Positions 53,301 through 64,000 of a DNA stretch of 64,000 nt are shown here, piece by piece (positions within the stretch are counted from its first letter, which is position 1; each line of letters opens with the position of its first letter). Both the position numbers and the translations under genes were made by a program. The stretch covers positions 40,653,680 through 40,717,679 of the forward strand of contig OZ038462.1 in NCBI GenBank assembly GCA_964036295.1. The letters run 5' to 3'. This stretch comes from Plumapathes pennacea. Lineage: Eukaryota; Cnidaria; Anthozoa; Antipatharia; Myriopathidae. Below the pieces are notes generated by a model, which saw nothing but the letters and a program-made list of their open reading frames with translations, searched no databases and had not been told where the DNA came from.

Positions 53301-56300
53301 AAGAGAGTTCCGACCTTGTGTTCTTTACAAAAATTCGGAACTTACCACCAATATTTTTCAGTGTTGGAAACTTGTCCAAAGTTATTCCTAGCGCTGCAAA
53401 AGGAATATAAAGGGATAAATTATCGTAACACCTGCATTAGAATCTGGGAACCTTGTTTTAACTTTGCACACGGCAATCACACAACCCCTCCCCCTTTCCT
53501 TTTCAATGTTGGAAAGCGGACATCCAAGACATAAGGGGGAAGGGGGATAATGAGCGTCAAAGCTGTGTGTTAGAGCCGCCCAAGATAGGTGTCCCACACA
53601 GTTTTGTGTTGGTTTGTAAACATGATACTAAGACTATGAAATTGTTACTGACTAGGCCGCCGTTTGCACTGATCCAGGAGTTCCTGCACGCTTTCAAATT
53701 GAAGAAAGTTGGCGAACGAGACCGAGTCCGACTCATCCTTCAGACGGAAATTCTGACTTGATTCGTCAAACGTTATTTCCACGTGTTTTATGGTCTTCTC
53801 TGTTCTGTGAAGCGAAATAAACACATTCAAATAATAAGCCAAACGTGGGGTTCAGCCAATTACATTTGAGCAAACACTTTGAGCAGCAGCACAGAACGGA
53901 CTCGTTCTCAGGCGAACTCCCTTCCCGGGAAAAGGGTCTGGAAACGCAGGACGATGAACTTCACGCCAGAGCACGACGCATCGCATTACATTAAAAGGAC
54001 GACATCCAAAGGCTGTAGCTTTAACTATGACCGCTGTATAATATGTGACTGGCACAACACATAACAAACATTGTGCTATATTTAATCGAACATGGCATAA
54101 GACAGCGAGGATTAGAACAACAAAACTCAGCACGAAGCTAAATAAAATCTGCAGTAGAATGATATACACTGTACTACGTACTGTGCTGGCTGAGGTTTCT
54201 AACGTTATCCTATCGTCAGAACAAAAAAGGAATGGAAACTAACCTGAATGAGAGTACAGTCCGACTCCCAAAGGATTTCGTACGAAGACAGAAGCATCCT
54301 GGATTCTGCATCCCACGCCAAAGTAAACAACCAAATATAGAGAGAGAAAGAAAGAAAGAAACAGTGAACAAGAACGTATGTCCACGAGCTACGCAAGCAC
54401 GAGTAATATGCGTCCGTGAAAACGAGCAACGCAAACATGGGCGCAAGAGCAAGGAAAAGGAGACATTTGATCCTTGTGCTTGCTCTTGCGTCGAGCCTGT
54501 TTTCACTGTCAAATTATATGCTTGCGTCACTGATGAAAACTGGGTTTAAAAGGTGGGAACTTAAACTCTCGTGCCTTCGTGTTTCACGCGGGGTACAATG
54601 TTGCGTGCACGAGTCTCTTCCTTTTCTGGTCTGATGAAGATCTGTGATGCTTTGAGTACAATAATTTCCAATCAGAACACTTTACCTGATTTCTTAGAAT
54701 AGCAGTTGTAATTGCTGTTGGGATCTCTCCGAAGAACCACCTGCACGAAGAAGGAAGTCAGTATTTTAGATTATTAATGCATCCTGAAGCCTGAAGTTAG
54801 TTGGAATCACAAAGGTTTACAACCTACTTTTCCTGTTTAGTTTTATTTAAAATGCGTTTAAAAAACTTATCCATACGTCTTACATAACAAAGCCCGAACT
54901 GAAATTTTCAAAATAATCACCAGTTGACAATAGGGATTACAAATTCTAGGAGAACTGTGATGAGAAGGAGACTATTTTCTCTATGTGAGAGCCCGTGACA
55001 GGCCATCGGCTTCGAGCGACGATTATATTGGCGCTGTAATAACGTTGGTTTTGGTGTCACAAAAGGCAATGGAGCAGCCAACAGAGATAATTGGCACTTA
55101 AAGAGACCCTCTCACCGTAGATGCTTTGCGCGCCCATGTTTATATTTACATTCGGAGCTCGACTTTCCTGAGGTGCTCACGTTATGACTGATCGATCTGA
55201 CTGTCGCTGCTTGCCGTATTCAATACACTTTCTGAGTTTGTGCTGATTTATTTCGCGATAAAATATAGAAAAACATGAGAATCCGCCATTTTCGTATGAT
55301 AGGAAAATGGCCACCGTCAGTCACTGGGCGCGCAAAGAATCTACGGTGAGAGGAGTCTCTTTAATAAGCGCACATAAGCACTCCTACAAGAAGTATTCAA
55401 ACCGTACATGTCTTGCGTTTTGTCGGAGAATAAAAACTTAAGACTTACACTTTGATCCTCCAACAAATAACTCTACCACCTAAAACAGATCGTACTCTCA
55501 CTGTGGCTTGGGGACCAGGGGCAGAGGAAGAGCGTCTACGTTGTCTTTAGTTCCGTTCACTCTTTCCCTGCACCACTTTTCGTCCCACCCCTACTCACCG
55601 CGGTGCCTGTGGAGCTGTCGGTGCTCGCTAACATTCTTATTATACTTACGGTTCGTCCTCAAGCTCCGACAGTGCGACACACTCTTTGGGAACAATTCCA
55701 AAGTCACTTGTGCTGAGGGAAAGACAAGGATCGAGAAAATAGATCATCTAAGTGTACAGTGTACGGCGTGCTAAATGATAGAAAACAAATCTCTTCTGCT
55801 GTGAACGCTCTATTTAGTGGAAAGATGGAGGGTCCAATCCTGGCTGAAAACCAACGCAACTTGTTTAAACGTCTTTAACTTACGAGTGATGTAGTAAGAA
55901 TTGATAGCCAAATCAACTGTCAAATGATCAAGCTATCAAATACCAAACTCTCCATAATAAATCACTAGAGAGACACTGAAAGAGAAAGTTGATCACCTAA
56001 TCAAGAGAACTTAAGGACCCAATGTATCCCTGAAAAAGGCTGAACCAAATGGGACGTTTTGTGAACTGTAGTCTCTGCGGTTCAACCATGTCTTTCTATA
56101 CTGGGAGATGTCTCTTGACTGTCGAGGCCTGATACATTGTGGCAGCCAAAATGGAGACACAACAACTTCCAACTATAACAGCCTCCAGCAATGGCGGACA
56201 TCTTCAGCCATTAGGAAATACCTGTCGCAAGTGAAACCCACGCTATTTGCTACAAACTAAACCTCGTACTCGTTCGATACTTTTAATGGTACTGCGCGGG

Positions 56301-56989
56301 GTTACAAGCAAAATCAACGCCATTTCTGGATGGGTAAAAATAAGTGCAACTAATGCATACTCACGAGGATGTCGAAAACGCTTTCCACTCGAGTTTCGAA
56401 GATGCGTCTGTTATGGTCAGGTGGTTCCCCTGTACGTAAGAAGAGGCACGCATTAATTAAATCCGGGCAACACTTGCTTTTGTGTGTGTCAATCAAAACC
56501 TCATAGGACGTGATTTTCGGATGGCGTTACACTAAACTATACCAAGACTAGAGCCTTTTCTCCAGTCGTGGACTTGACGCGCATAATGTAATACTTTCCG
56601 CAAAGTACACCAAGTAATATACACATGCACATTTCTGAACAAATATTCAAGTTTCGTGGGTTAGGGGCATACTTAAGGGACAAGGGAAACAACACAGACC
56701 ACAATGACAAAATATGGACAGTCACTATATAGTACAGCTTACCTCTCGGAAGGGCAATCTACCAGGGTGACTGGACGAATACGACTCGCGCGCTACCACT
56801 GAGAAGCCTCGGAAAGGAATGGCTGAAGACAGCTAAACGGCAAGCGAAAAAGTCAGAAACTGTGTTTTTAGAAAGTCATAGGCACGTTGAGACACGACAC
56901 CAATCTCGTTTTCATATTCACCTTCGTATTTGTTCCTTACCTGGATTCTCTTCTTCTTCAATTCTGGTAAACCTACAACAAAAATAAAC

Positions 56990-57025
<36 letters not shown>

Positions 57026-59768
57026 AATATGTCAGATAGTAATATCAAACAGCGATATTTCTCTGTCATTCTGCACTTTTCCGCTTCCACCTTGCAGCTT
57101 TAAACACCAACACAAACCAAATGCACTCACGGTCTTACTTCTCTTCACTTACCGTAGCTCGTGCATGGTTTACATCCGTGCGACTGCTTAAACGAAACTG
57201 CTGCACAGCAAGTCCAGTTGCTGCCCACGAACCTCCCAGGATGATGGAAAGCCAGACACACAGGGTTTTCAGCGCAAGCTGCCAGCAACGGAGAAAAGGG
57301 TCAGGGTAGTTATTTTGGAGTGGTTCAAACAAAATTAATCAAGATGAAAATTTAAAAGTAACCCTGTCACAAGACAGAGCACATCTAAAATAGTGTTTAA
57401 GCACAGATGAACCATCAGAAACTGAATGGCGAGCTTTTAAAAGTCAGCAAAATAGGAGACTTTAGTAAGGGGCGAACAAGCGTCCACTCTCCCGTAACCT
57501 TACTAAAGTCTGTTATTCAGTTTCCGATGGGCCAATCGTACTGGAAAAACCTGGAATACTTACTATTCTGGATGTGTGTTACTATTCTTTGTTTTGACAG
57601 GGTTATTATTTTTTATTTGATTCGTCTTACACAACTCCGATATCATGGCTAATAAGTGCAACCTCGTAGGATTTCGGATAGGAAAATATGCTTTTGGTAA
57701 AAACCTTACCATATCTCAGCGATGTTAACCATGAATTAAACTCTTCCACATCGTGAGCACAAAAGTACATCGACCGTCTGTTGTCATCCTTCTTGCTGTG
57801 GCTGAGATAAACAATCTGTCAAATAAGGAGCGCAAAGCATAAACAAACAAATAAACAAATAACGACTCGGAGTCAAGGCGGACTACGGAAGTTTGACTGC
57901 ATGTCCATGGAAAATGCCACATACTCAAAGTTTGAATGAAAAGAGGGATTGTGACTGGAAATGTATGGCAAATGCCATGATGTCGCTGTGTAAATAACTT
58001 ATAAGTGTATAAATATGAACTGGAAGACTGACCGAAGCCTGTAGAAAGTGCCATGAATTCGGTGCCTGCATTCATGGGTCTAAATGTGCGTACTTAAAGT
58101 ACACTCCGACACCGACAATAGAATAATTTCAAATAACCCGGGTCTGTACTAAATTCCATTAGTGAGTGTGTAGTAGTATCAAGAGACCACAATGTTTCTT
58201 ATTTGTGTGTATTAGGTGAAACATATATAAGCATAATCGATCTGACGGAAGACAGTGCGGCCGCCAAATCGGTCACGGCCTCTGCACCAAGTAGCCGCTA
58301 TCCAGCAACTGGCAAACATCGATTATATGCAGATATGCTCAAGGCCATTCTACAGAACGTAGAAAAATGGAAATCGACTCGCAAAAAGAAAGGCACTTTG
58401 TTGTTCTTTTATCAGCCAAATGCCAATAGCTAACGTAGGTGGAATTGCAATTCACAAAAATGCTACTCATTTTTATATCAAACTACCTTAGCTTAACCCC
58501 GAGGTGTCCATGTTGCAAACAAAATTATAACGCGCAAGATTGACACTTTCCGGCTGTGGCTTGTTGCCTCTAAATAAATAAATTTCATGACACTCACCTG
58601 AAAGCAAGTAGCCTTGCCGAAGGCTTTCAGATCGACTTCCTCAACTGCTTGGATGTCGTTGACGTTGATCGAAAATAATGGTTTTTCTTTATTCGTCTGC
58701 GGATATAATAGATAAATACGTTTGAATATAGGTTTATTAGGTGTACACGAAATTATGCATGCTTATTTTTTTAAGGCCCGCTGGCTCCATCAGAAATGCT
58801 TCGATACCCTCTTGATCTTGAACAAACAGATTTAGATATTGTTTGACTTAGTTTCATGCAATAAAATCGTCTAATGGTATAGCACGTCGTGGCTTATTTC
58901 TCTAAGCAACTTTCAAAACAATGCGCAGAAGTTAATAGTATTTTCTGCTCCCCATACAAACAAGTTGCTGTAAATCAAACGTCTCTGCTGAACCGGATGC
59001 CCACCAAGTTTGATCTGAAGTGGCTCGTCAAAATCCTTCACCCTGAACTGCGTATTAACTGTGTGACTTATCTCACATACGAAGATCCAGAATCAGTGAA
59101 AACTGGACTATTTCCCGAAAAACATATGTAATGAACTACGGGTACACGAGTCAGGTGAGCAACTGGCAATCGAAATTCCGCTCATTAAAGGTCATAGTAC
59201 CTTGAAAAGAACTGTGACTAAGCTTTAATGTAACCGTACTTGTTATTTATACTGATCGATCCATAATTATTGTCTGAACGTCCGCTTAGAGTTCAATTAT
59301 AAAACAAGTTAACTGAAGTTTTGGATAGAAGATTGCGAGCAGAGTAAAATTTGGCTTTAGCGGTTTAAGTGTGCTCGTAGCTGATGGACATGACCAAAGG
59401 ATGATAGACGTCAACGCTTCCATTGTTAGAACTGAGTGATAATAATGATATCTGGTCCCGTTTCTGCTGAAGAAGTTGTAGAACAAAGCGCAGGGTGTGG
59501 AAACCTTTATATATCAGGGCGCTAAATGCGAACGCCCAAAAGGATTAGGATTGTTTTGTCAGATCACATCCACTTTGTTCACAAACCCGACAACCGCATT
59601 GCAACAAACGAATTCACTCACCCACGGCGCCGAGCTGTTGTAGTATTCGAACGCTTCGTCCGTTAAAACACCAAATACACCTTCGAAGACGGACTTGCGC
59701 AAAAAACTTCGCCGCCTGATGCGACGAACAAGAATGTTTCCGCAGAACGTTGCCCGCTTAGCGTCCAT
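47360..59768 (-). CDS. TEC/BTK-like PH-BTK-SH3-SH2-pseudokinase with long coiled-coil tail
   Basis: Exons (minus): 59768-59622, 58696-58598, 57815-57710, 57278-57153, 56972-56941, 56832-56743, 56429-56365, 55706-55650, 55472-55449, 54740-54686, 54305-54244, 53804-53653, 53393-53346, 53206-53142, 52655-52546, 52345-52257, 51909-51776, 51186-51122, 51046-50931, 50276-50218, 49651-49571, 49397-49301, 49029-47360. All phases close; 1182 codons including the stop. Domains: PH (1-117, ends FNSWLTSLRY); BTK zinc motif (H-P-x9-CC-x10-C, HHPGRFVGSNWTCC); SH3 (about 172-240, LTITDASSKLEW, FGIVPKECV); SH2 (250-350, WFFGEI, FCLRTKS with the phosphotyrosine-binding Arg); linker EIWKVDW; kinase fold 377-625. 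The kinase lacks the Gly loop. The Lys is His (DVLVHIL), HRDLAARN is HGELVAEH and DFG is SGF, while PPE, SDTWAFG and the late RPTF persist, so it should be catalytically dead. Residues 627-1182, mostly one exon, form a coiled coil (about 670-960) and an acidic Ser-rich tail. Inferred role: a phosphoinositide- and phosphotyrosine-recruited oligomeric scaffold. Confidence 0.9.
50589..50640. repeat. (AAC)n(GAC)n(GAGC)n compound microsatellite
   Basis: Adjacent short trinucleotide and tetranucleotide runs in the TEC-like intron between the 51046-50931 and 50276-50218 exons. The wider intron (50280-50640) is rich in 'aagaacaagagc'-type purine repeats. Confidence 0.8.
51546..51750. repeat. Minisatellite, 29-bp unit, 7 copies
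   Basis: The unit 'tgcaccttatcttttatgtc' plus 'ccatcgtac' repeats seven times with one-base variants (tta/taa, tac/tat). It lies in a TEC-like intron with the array ending about 25 bases from the splice donor at 51775. Confidence 0.92.
55099..55364. mobile_element. MITE family A, copy 2 (TTAA-flanked, ~260 bp)
   Basis: TTAA precedes AGAGACCCTCTCACCGTAGA at the left; the right end reads TCTACGGTGAGAGGAGTCTC before TTTAA. The internal sequence matches the copy at 39348-39606. It lies in the TEC-like intron between the short 55472-55449 exon and the exon that opens the SH2 domain. Confidence 0.85.
56988..57024. repeat. (AAC)n microsatellite
   Basis: About 12 AAC units in the TEC-like intron just upstream (gene sense) of the exon 56972-56941. 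Confidence 0.88.
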
Positions 59769-60499
59769 CAGTGTTATTTTCCGCCTAAAGTGGAGGCGGT
59801 TTTACAAATATGTCAAGAAACTAAACAAACTTCCAAACCTTATTTTGCATACGGCAACGAAAACGTGTTTGTCATCGTAACCGCCAGCTAAACAAAAGAC
59901 TGCAATGAAATTTTCCGCATAGTTCCACGCAATGAAAACTCTGGGTGTCTATATCTTTATATATAGGAACTGATTGGCATTAGGTGCTCAGTTATGTTAC
60001 ATCATACACGCGAGCAAGCATTAAGTTTAATTCAAGATGACAGTGCACCAGCTTTGTATTATTCCTGACGTCAAAGGTTATAGTCGAATAACATCGTATC
60101 CTTCCGCGTTTTGTTGTAAGATTATACTCAAATAAAAGGTGACATGGCAGAGTTCGCTTTCATACGATTAAGTCCTCTGCTGACGTAATTGGCGGTTTAT
60201 TTTGAGGCCAATGTGTACACTAGTCCATAGCTCCGTTGCCAACACGACAAACGTCATTGAAAGGTTGCATTCCTGTGGCCCAGCTGTTTGACCTGGAGTT
60301 ACCAGACAGACTCTCACAATCCCAATTGTGCCTCTTCCCCTATCCCCTGGAAGGCAGTTGGCTAAGCAAACACATAGTATAGAAAGGGGACTGGGAGAAA
60401 CTACACCAAAATAATCATTCACCAGAAATTTCGGACACGTTGATTGTTCGATTGATTAAGGTCATTTTCAGCGGGTTACAGTGGGAGTGTTACCCTTGT

Positions 60500-60527
60500 G
60501 AGCAGAACCACTAAGGTGGTTCTGCTC
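60500..60527. repeat. Short perfect hairpin
   Basis: GAGCAGAACCACC-type arms: GAGCAGAACCAC and GTGGTTCTGCTC flank 'taag'. It is not followed by a T-run on either strand and is far from any gene end, so its role is unknown. Confidence 0.7.
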
Positions 60528-61089
60528 GTAAGGTATGTGAGTGTGCGCAGTTCTAACTAAATAGAACATGGCGTCGCGTCAGAAATGTGCATACGTTTCT
60601 GGAGATATGATGTATTCCAGAAGTCCTTTCATTTAGTGACCTTGACAAACTCAAGACTGAATGTAACCTTTTAAGCAGATATAAACCCTCCAAGAGATGA
60701 CATAACTACAATTTTCACAATAATACTGACATCCCTCATTTTATGGTCATGTTATAGTGAGTCGGTTCCACTACTGGAGTCTCGATTCAGAAACAATGTT
60801 AATAGGCCTGAGCGCGAAGATACGGTATGTTTAATACCGTTTCGTGAAATCAACATTTTATGCAAATATTTGTTATATCAGGCCCGTTCGCACTGGACTG
60901 GATAGTTAATAATTAACTAAGCATTCAGAGCAAGGCGACTTAAAACTTTTTCGTTTGCACTTGAAAACTTGTAAATATGGACGTTATCAGTCGTTAAAGT
61001 CATAAGAGGGAACGGGGCCTTAATTTCAACGGAAAGAATGCCATAAGTTCCAGGATAAACTAATGACGTTAATATATATAATAAGATAG

Positions 61090-61560
61090 TCTTACACAGA
61101 TTACGCAGCTTGCTTAAGAGGGAATAGAAATTCCGATTGCATGAAAAACCTCGAAGCCTAACGTAAGCTGGTAATCAGACTTTGAGTGAAGACATCCAAT
61201 AAGATAGCCGGCTTACGCAGATTAGCTAGTATCCTCCGTTTTCGAGTCGCCCGTCCATGCTAATCAGTTTTCGTTTAAAAACGCATACTTTTTTATGTTT
61301 TTGCTTTTTGTCCACTAAAACGATGACGGAGGTTTTCAAAAACGCTTCCCAAAGTGGATACTTTCAAAACGGATGCGTTTTCAAATGAAAACAAATTTAT
61401 GGCGTGGACGGGCGAGTCGAAAACGGGGACTCTGTGGACAGACGAAATAGCGCATTAATGTGGACGTAGCCTTACGCAGAATTTTTAAAAGGGGATAAAA
61501 ATTCCGATTGCCTGAAAAAATCTCAAGGCGTAACGTTAGCTGGTAATTAGACTTTGAGTT
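61090..61560. mobile_element. Direct repeats flanking a MITE-like inverted repeat
   Basis: Two ~95-bp direct copies share 'aaattccgattgc', 'gaaaaa', 'cgta..gctggtaat' and 'agactttgagt' (about 61100-61190 and 61470-61560). Between them CGTTTTCGAGTCGCCCGTCC and GGACGGGCGAGTCGAAAACG form inverted termini (about 61238-61427) around a 'gttttc'-rich core. Confidence 0.7.
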
Positions 61561-64000
61561 TGCTAATGAACTCTGTTTCAAATAAAAAAAATAAGAACTT
61601 CAATCGCAATAAAACGGGTTTATGGATCGACGTCTACTTTAAACCTGCAGCGTGTTTGTTTAGTTTTAAACCTACATCGATATTGTTCAATATCATTCTG
61701 CAAAATAATATTCTTTATATTTGCCCTCTTGACATTTCGCTGCAAAAAAAATTCGGGAAGACATTTCTCAAATGACATCGCGTGTCGAACGGGTAGCTTG
61801 CATGACTCGTCTCTTAGAGTATGTCATCACTTCACTTTGATCTTAATTTAGTCAACGAGCCGGTAGTCAACTCTTAAGGTTCAATTGTAGGCTTTGACGT
61901 CATCTATTCACTCTGAGAGAAAATAATTCCCTGTTTGTTGTAGACCAACAGGATTTTTAACATAACTCTTGCTTCCAGGAGCTGATGAAACGTATGTACA
62001 AGAGACAGGTTTAGTTTAATATATATTTTTTACTGTCTCGCAGCCCGCTGTGCCTGGCAGAAGCATGAACACCTGAGAGCTAATGAAAACCAGTTTTTCA
62101 CACAGAATATCGAAACATGAGCATAAATAAAACGGTTTCATTTTCATTTGCTAATGTATTATTCTGCTGTTGTCGTGAAAACCAGCCTTAACAAATGCTA
62201 CAAAATATTTCTTTGCGGCTCGCACCGTCTGCTTTTGCACCACTATATAAATTTACCAGACTCTCGTCTCTAGTCATGTCTTGAAAATTAACTTTCAAAG
62301 CGCCAGTTAACGGCATATGTAGCCATAACTTCAGTTCCAACAAAATTCATTCTCGATGACTGTGAAAGTGACCTTCACCGTAAAAAAAAATCGTTCTCCT
62401 TGATCTAAATTCTGACAGTTTTCAACGTGTATAACCAAAAACCATAATCAAGTATAACAAGTAAAACTAGATTGCCGTACACGAACTGCATTTTCTCGAA
62501 TATTGATATCAGAAACAAACGAAACTCAGAAATGTATGGGCGCACGGTCGGGCATGGTTGTCAATTACTCATGGCTGCAGTAAATTTATATATGCCCTAG
62601 TCTAGTACCTCCGTTAAAAAGCATGAGATTCGAATTTCCCAACGATTGACGGTTATCGGTTTACGTTTGGGATACAAACTCACTCCTTCAAAACAACATA
62701 TCGCGCAAACAGATTGCAAGATAAAGCGTATAACCTATTGACATACGGAGTCACTTAGCGCTCGATTGCGTTAAGGATTTTTAAAGGCGTCTCCACACTG
62801 AGACAATTTAGAGTCGATAGGCATACACGTAGCTGTCCCACAAGTGTACAAAATATGTGCAGGGATTTTCAAACGAAGTAGAATGACAATATAAAGTCCT
62901 GGGCGTTACCAGTTTCGGCACTCCAACTCCGCCCTGATGCGGTTTTACTTAAGTGGATGCCTTTCGTGGTCAACAAAGACCAAACCGATATTTGCTCTCT
63001 GACTCTTCTATACGCAAGGTCAACAAATTACTCAATCCCACATGAGCAATATGTGTTAATAATTGGAATCAGAGAAAAACACCGGGAAGAAACTAGGTAA
63101 ACTGGAAGAAAAAAGAGCGAGAGAGAGAGAGTTTACTTGCATGATCCTAAATACAAATTAACGTATTACTAAAGCTGTTATAGCGGCGGAGACAGACGAC
63201 GCGTCACGTGATCTAGGAGAGCAGATTACACAGTTTTACACAAAAACTCATGTCATGGATGTCAGTCTTTTCACATCAATACCTAATCACACACACACAC
63301 ACACATATACAAATTATACCTAAATGTATATAATATATACTATATATTTCAACAGAAGCTACGCGTGTATATGTCAAAGACCGACACTGCGAGACCCTAT
63401 AATCAGTACTCATGCACTAATCCTTTAAATGTTCGGATCCAATTCTGGGTGAATATTGATAACTAAGGCTGCCTGGTACTGAGGTAAGCTGGTAATCTCA
63501 AGTACACAGAGGTAATCGTGAATCTCCGTAAAACGGAACTTTAAGAAACTTGGAAAATTCAATTTGTAAAATTTTAATCTCCTTTAAAGCTGTGTTACAG
63601 ATTCCTGCGTTACACATACCAACAAATATCTGTATTTCATTCGATATTGCCAAAGCTTTCTTTGCGTACGTAACAACACAAGCACGTAGTATCCAATGCT
63701 GGGGTGCAAAAAGATCTTCGTGGGAGAGATGTAACAAGGCAGGAGGCTTCAGACAACGAACTTTATCGAGCACGGGTGAATTTCGAATTTGACCTCGTAA
63801 ACGAACAAAAGGGCAGAGAGCCATATAGACAGCGACCGGAGATTGGCTAGACACACAATTCGGAAGAGAATGTTCGAAACAAATGCACGCTATCACGAAT
63901 GACCAGGGCAAGGACAGACGCTCCAACAAATGTTCAACAGAACCTCCCAGATTGCGAGTCAGTAAACCCCAGGAGAAAGCAAAAAAATACCCTGCATATC

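Larger units (their letters stand above)
59769..64000. other. Gene-poor 3' end of window
   Basis: 4.2 kb upstream of the TEC-like start codon. It contains the promoter side of that gene, a small perfect hairpin (60500-60527), a repeat/MITE complex (61090-61560), a (CA)n tract (about 63291-63305) and AT-rich DNA. A 143-codon open frame on the minus strand (63929-63498) has no recognisable domain and is not called. Confidence 0.55.

Noticed and set aside
57135..57332. Minus-strand open frame that looks like a transmembrane segment (LCVWLSIILGG)
   Set aside because: The +1-shifted frame of the same DNA encodes the BTK zinc motif (HHPGRFVGSNWTCC) and joins in phase with the PH and linker exons, so the hydrophobic reading is an out-of-frame shadow.
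58203..58433. 76-codon plus-strand open frame in a TEC-like intron
   Set aside because: It has no domain, no start context and no supporting splice sites. It is most likely chance.
63498..63929. 143-codon open frame on the minus strand
   Set aside because: It has no recognisable domain, its composition is like the surrounding DNA, and there are no splice or promoter cues. It may be real but cannot be supported.

Overview
This window is a eukaryotic nuclear locus. The genes are split by many short introns with GT/AG borders, microsatellites and MITEs are dense, LINE fragments and a tRNA-derived SINE lie in introns, and the protein families are metazoan. Small PAN/fibrinogen-like and SUEL-lectin secreted proteins, together with the repeat types, suggest an anthozoan cnidarian, most likely a stony coral or sea anemone; this is an inference. 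All gene models were spliced by eye. Each was accepted only when splice phases closed at every junction and the joined protein matched a known family from end to end.

Layout, left to right. (1) 1-1690: tandem repeats and two MITEs. (2) 1692-5212 (+): 3' six exons of a gamma-glutamyltransferase; its N-terminal exons lie off the window or are lost. (3) 6769-8045 (+): a two-exon secreted PAN/Apple plus fibrinogen-like protein with an in-frame TAA. (4) 9446-19241 (-): complete DSTYK orthologue (5 coding exons, 926 aa) with LINE relics in two introns. (5) 20694-37011 (-): complete USP19-type deubiquitinase (22 coding exons, 1050 aa) with one CS domain, an internal MYND finger and no C-terminal membrane anchor. 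(6) 38432-40588 (-): secreted SUEL/rhamnose-binding-type lectin (4 exons, 166 aa). (7) 45212-46273 (+): intronless atypical class A GPCR. (8) 47360-59768 (-): the most unusual gene, a 23-exon, 1182-aa protein with the TEC/BTK order PH, BTK zinc motif, SH3, SH2 and kinase. Every ATP-binding and catalytic motif of its kinase domain is lost, and a roughly 550-residue coiled-coil/acidic tail follows. (9) 59769-64000: gene-poor DNA with MITEs.

The genes do not form an operon-like pathway. Several belong to signalling or membrane turnover: DSTYK (receptor and death signalling), USP19 (ER/cytosolic deubiquitination), a TEC-type scaffold and a GPCR. Two encode secreted recognition-type proteins. The best lead for something undescribed is the TEC-like pseudokinase with the coiled-coil tail. 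Second-line leads are the stop codon in the PAN gene, the splice-acceptor duplication and Gly-to-Arg change in USP19, and the GPCR without a DRY motif.
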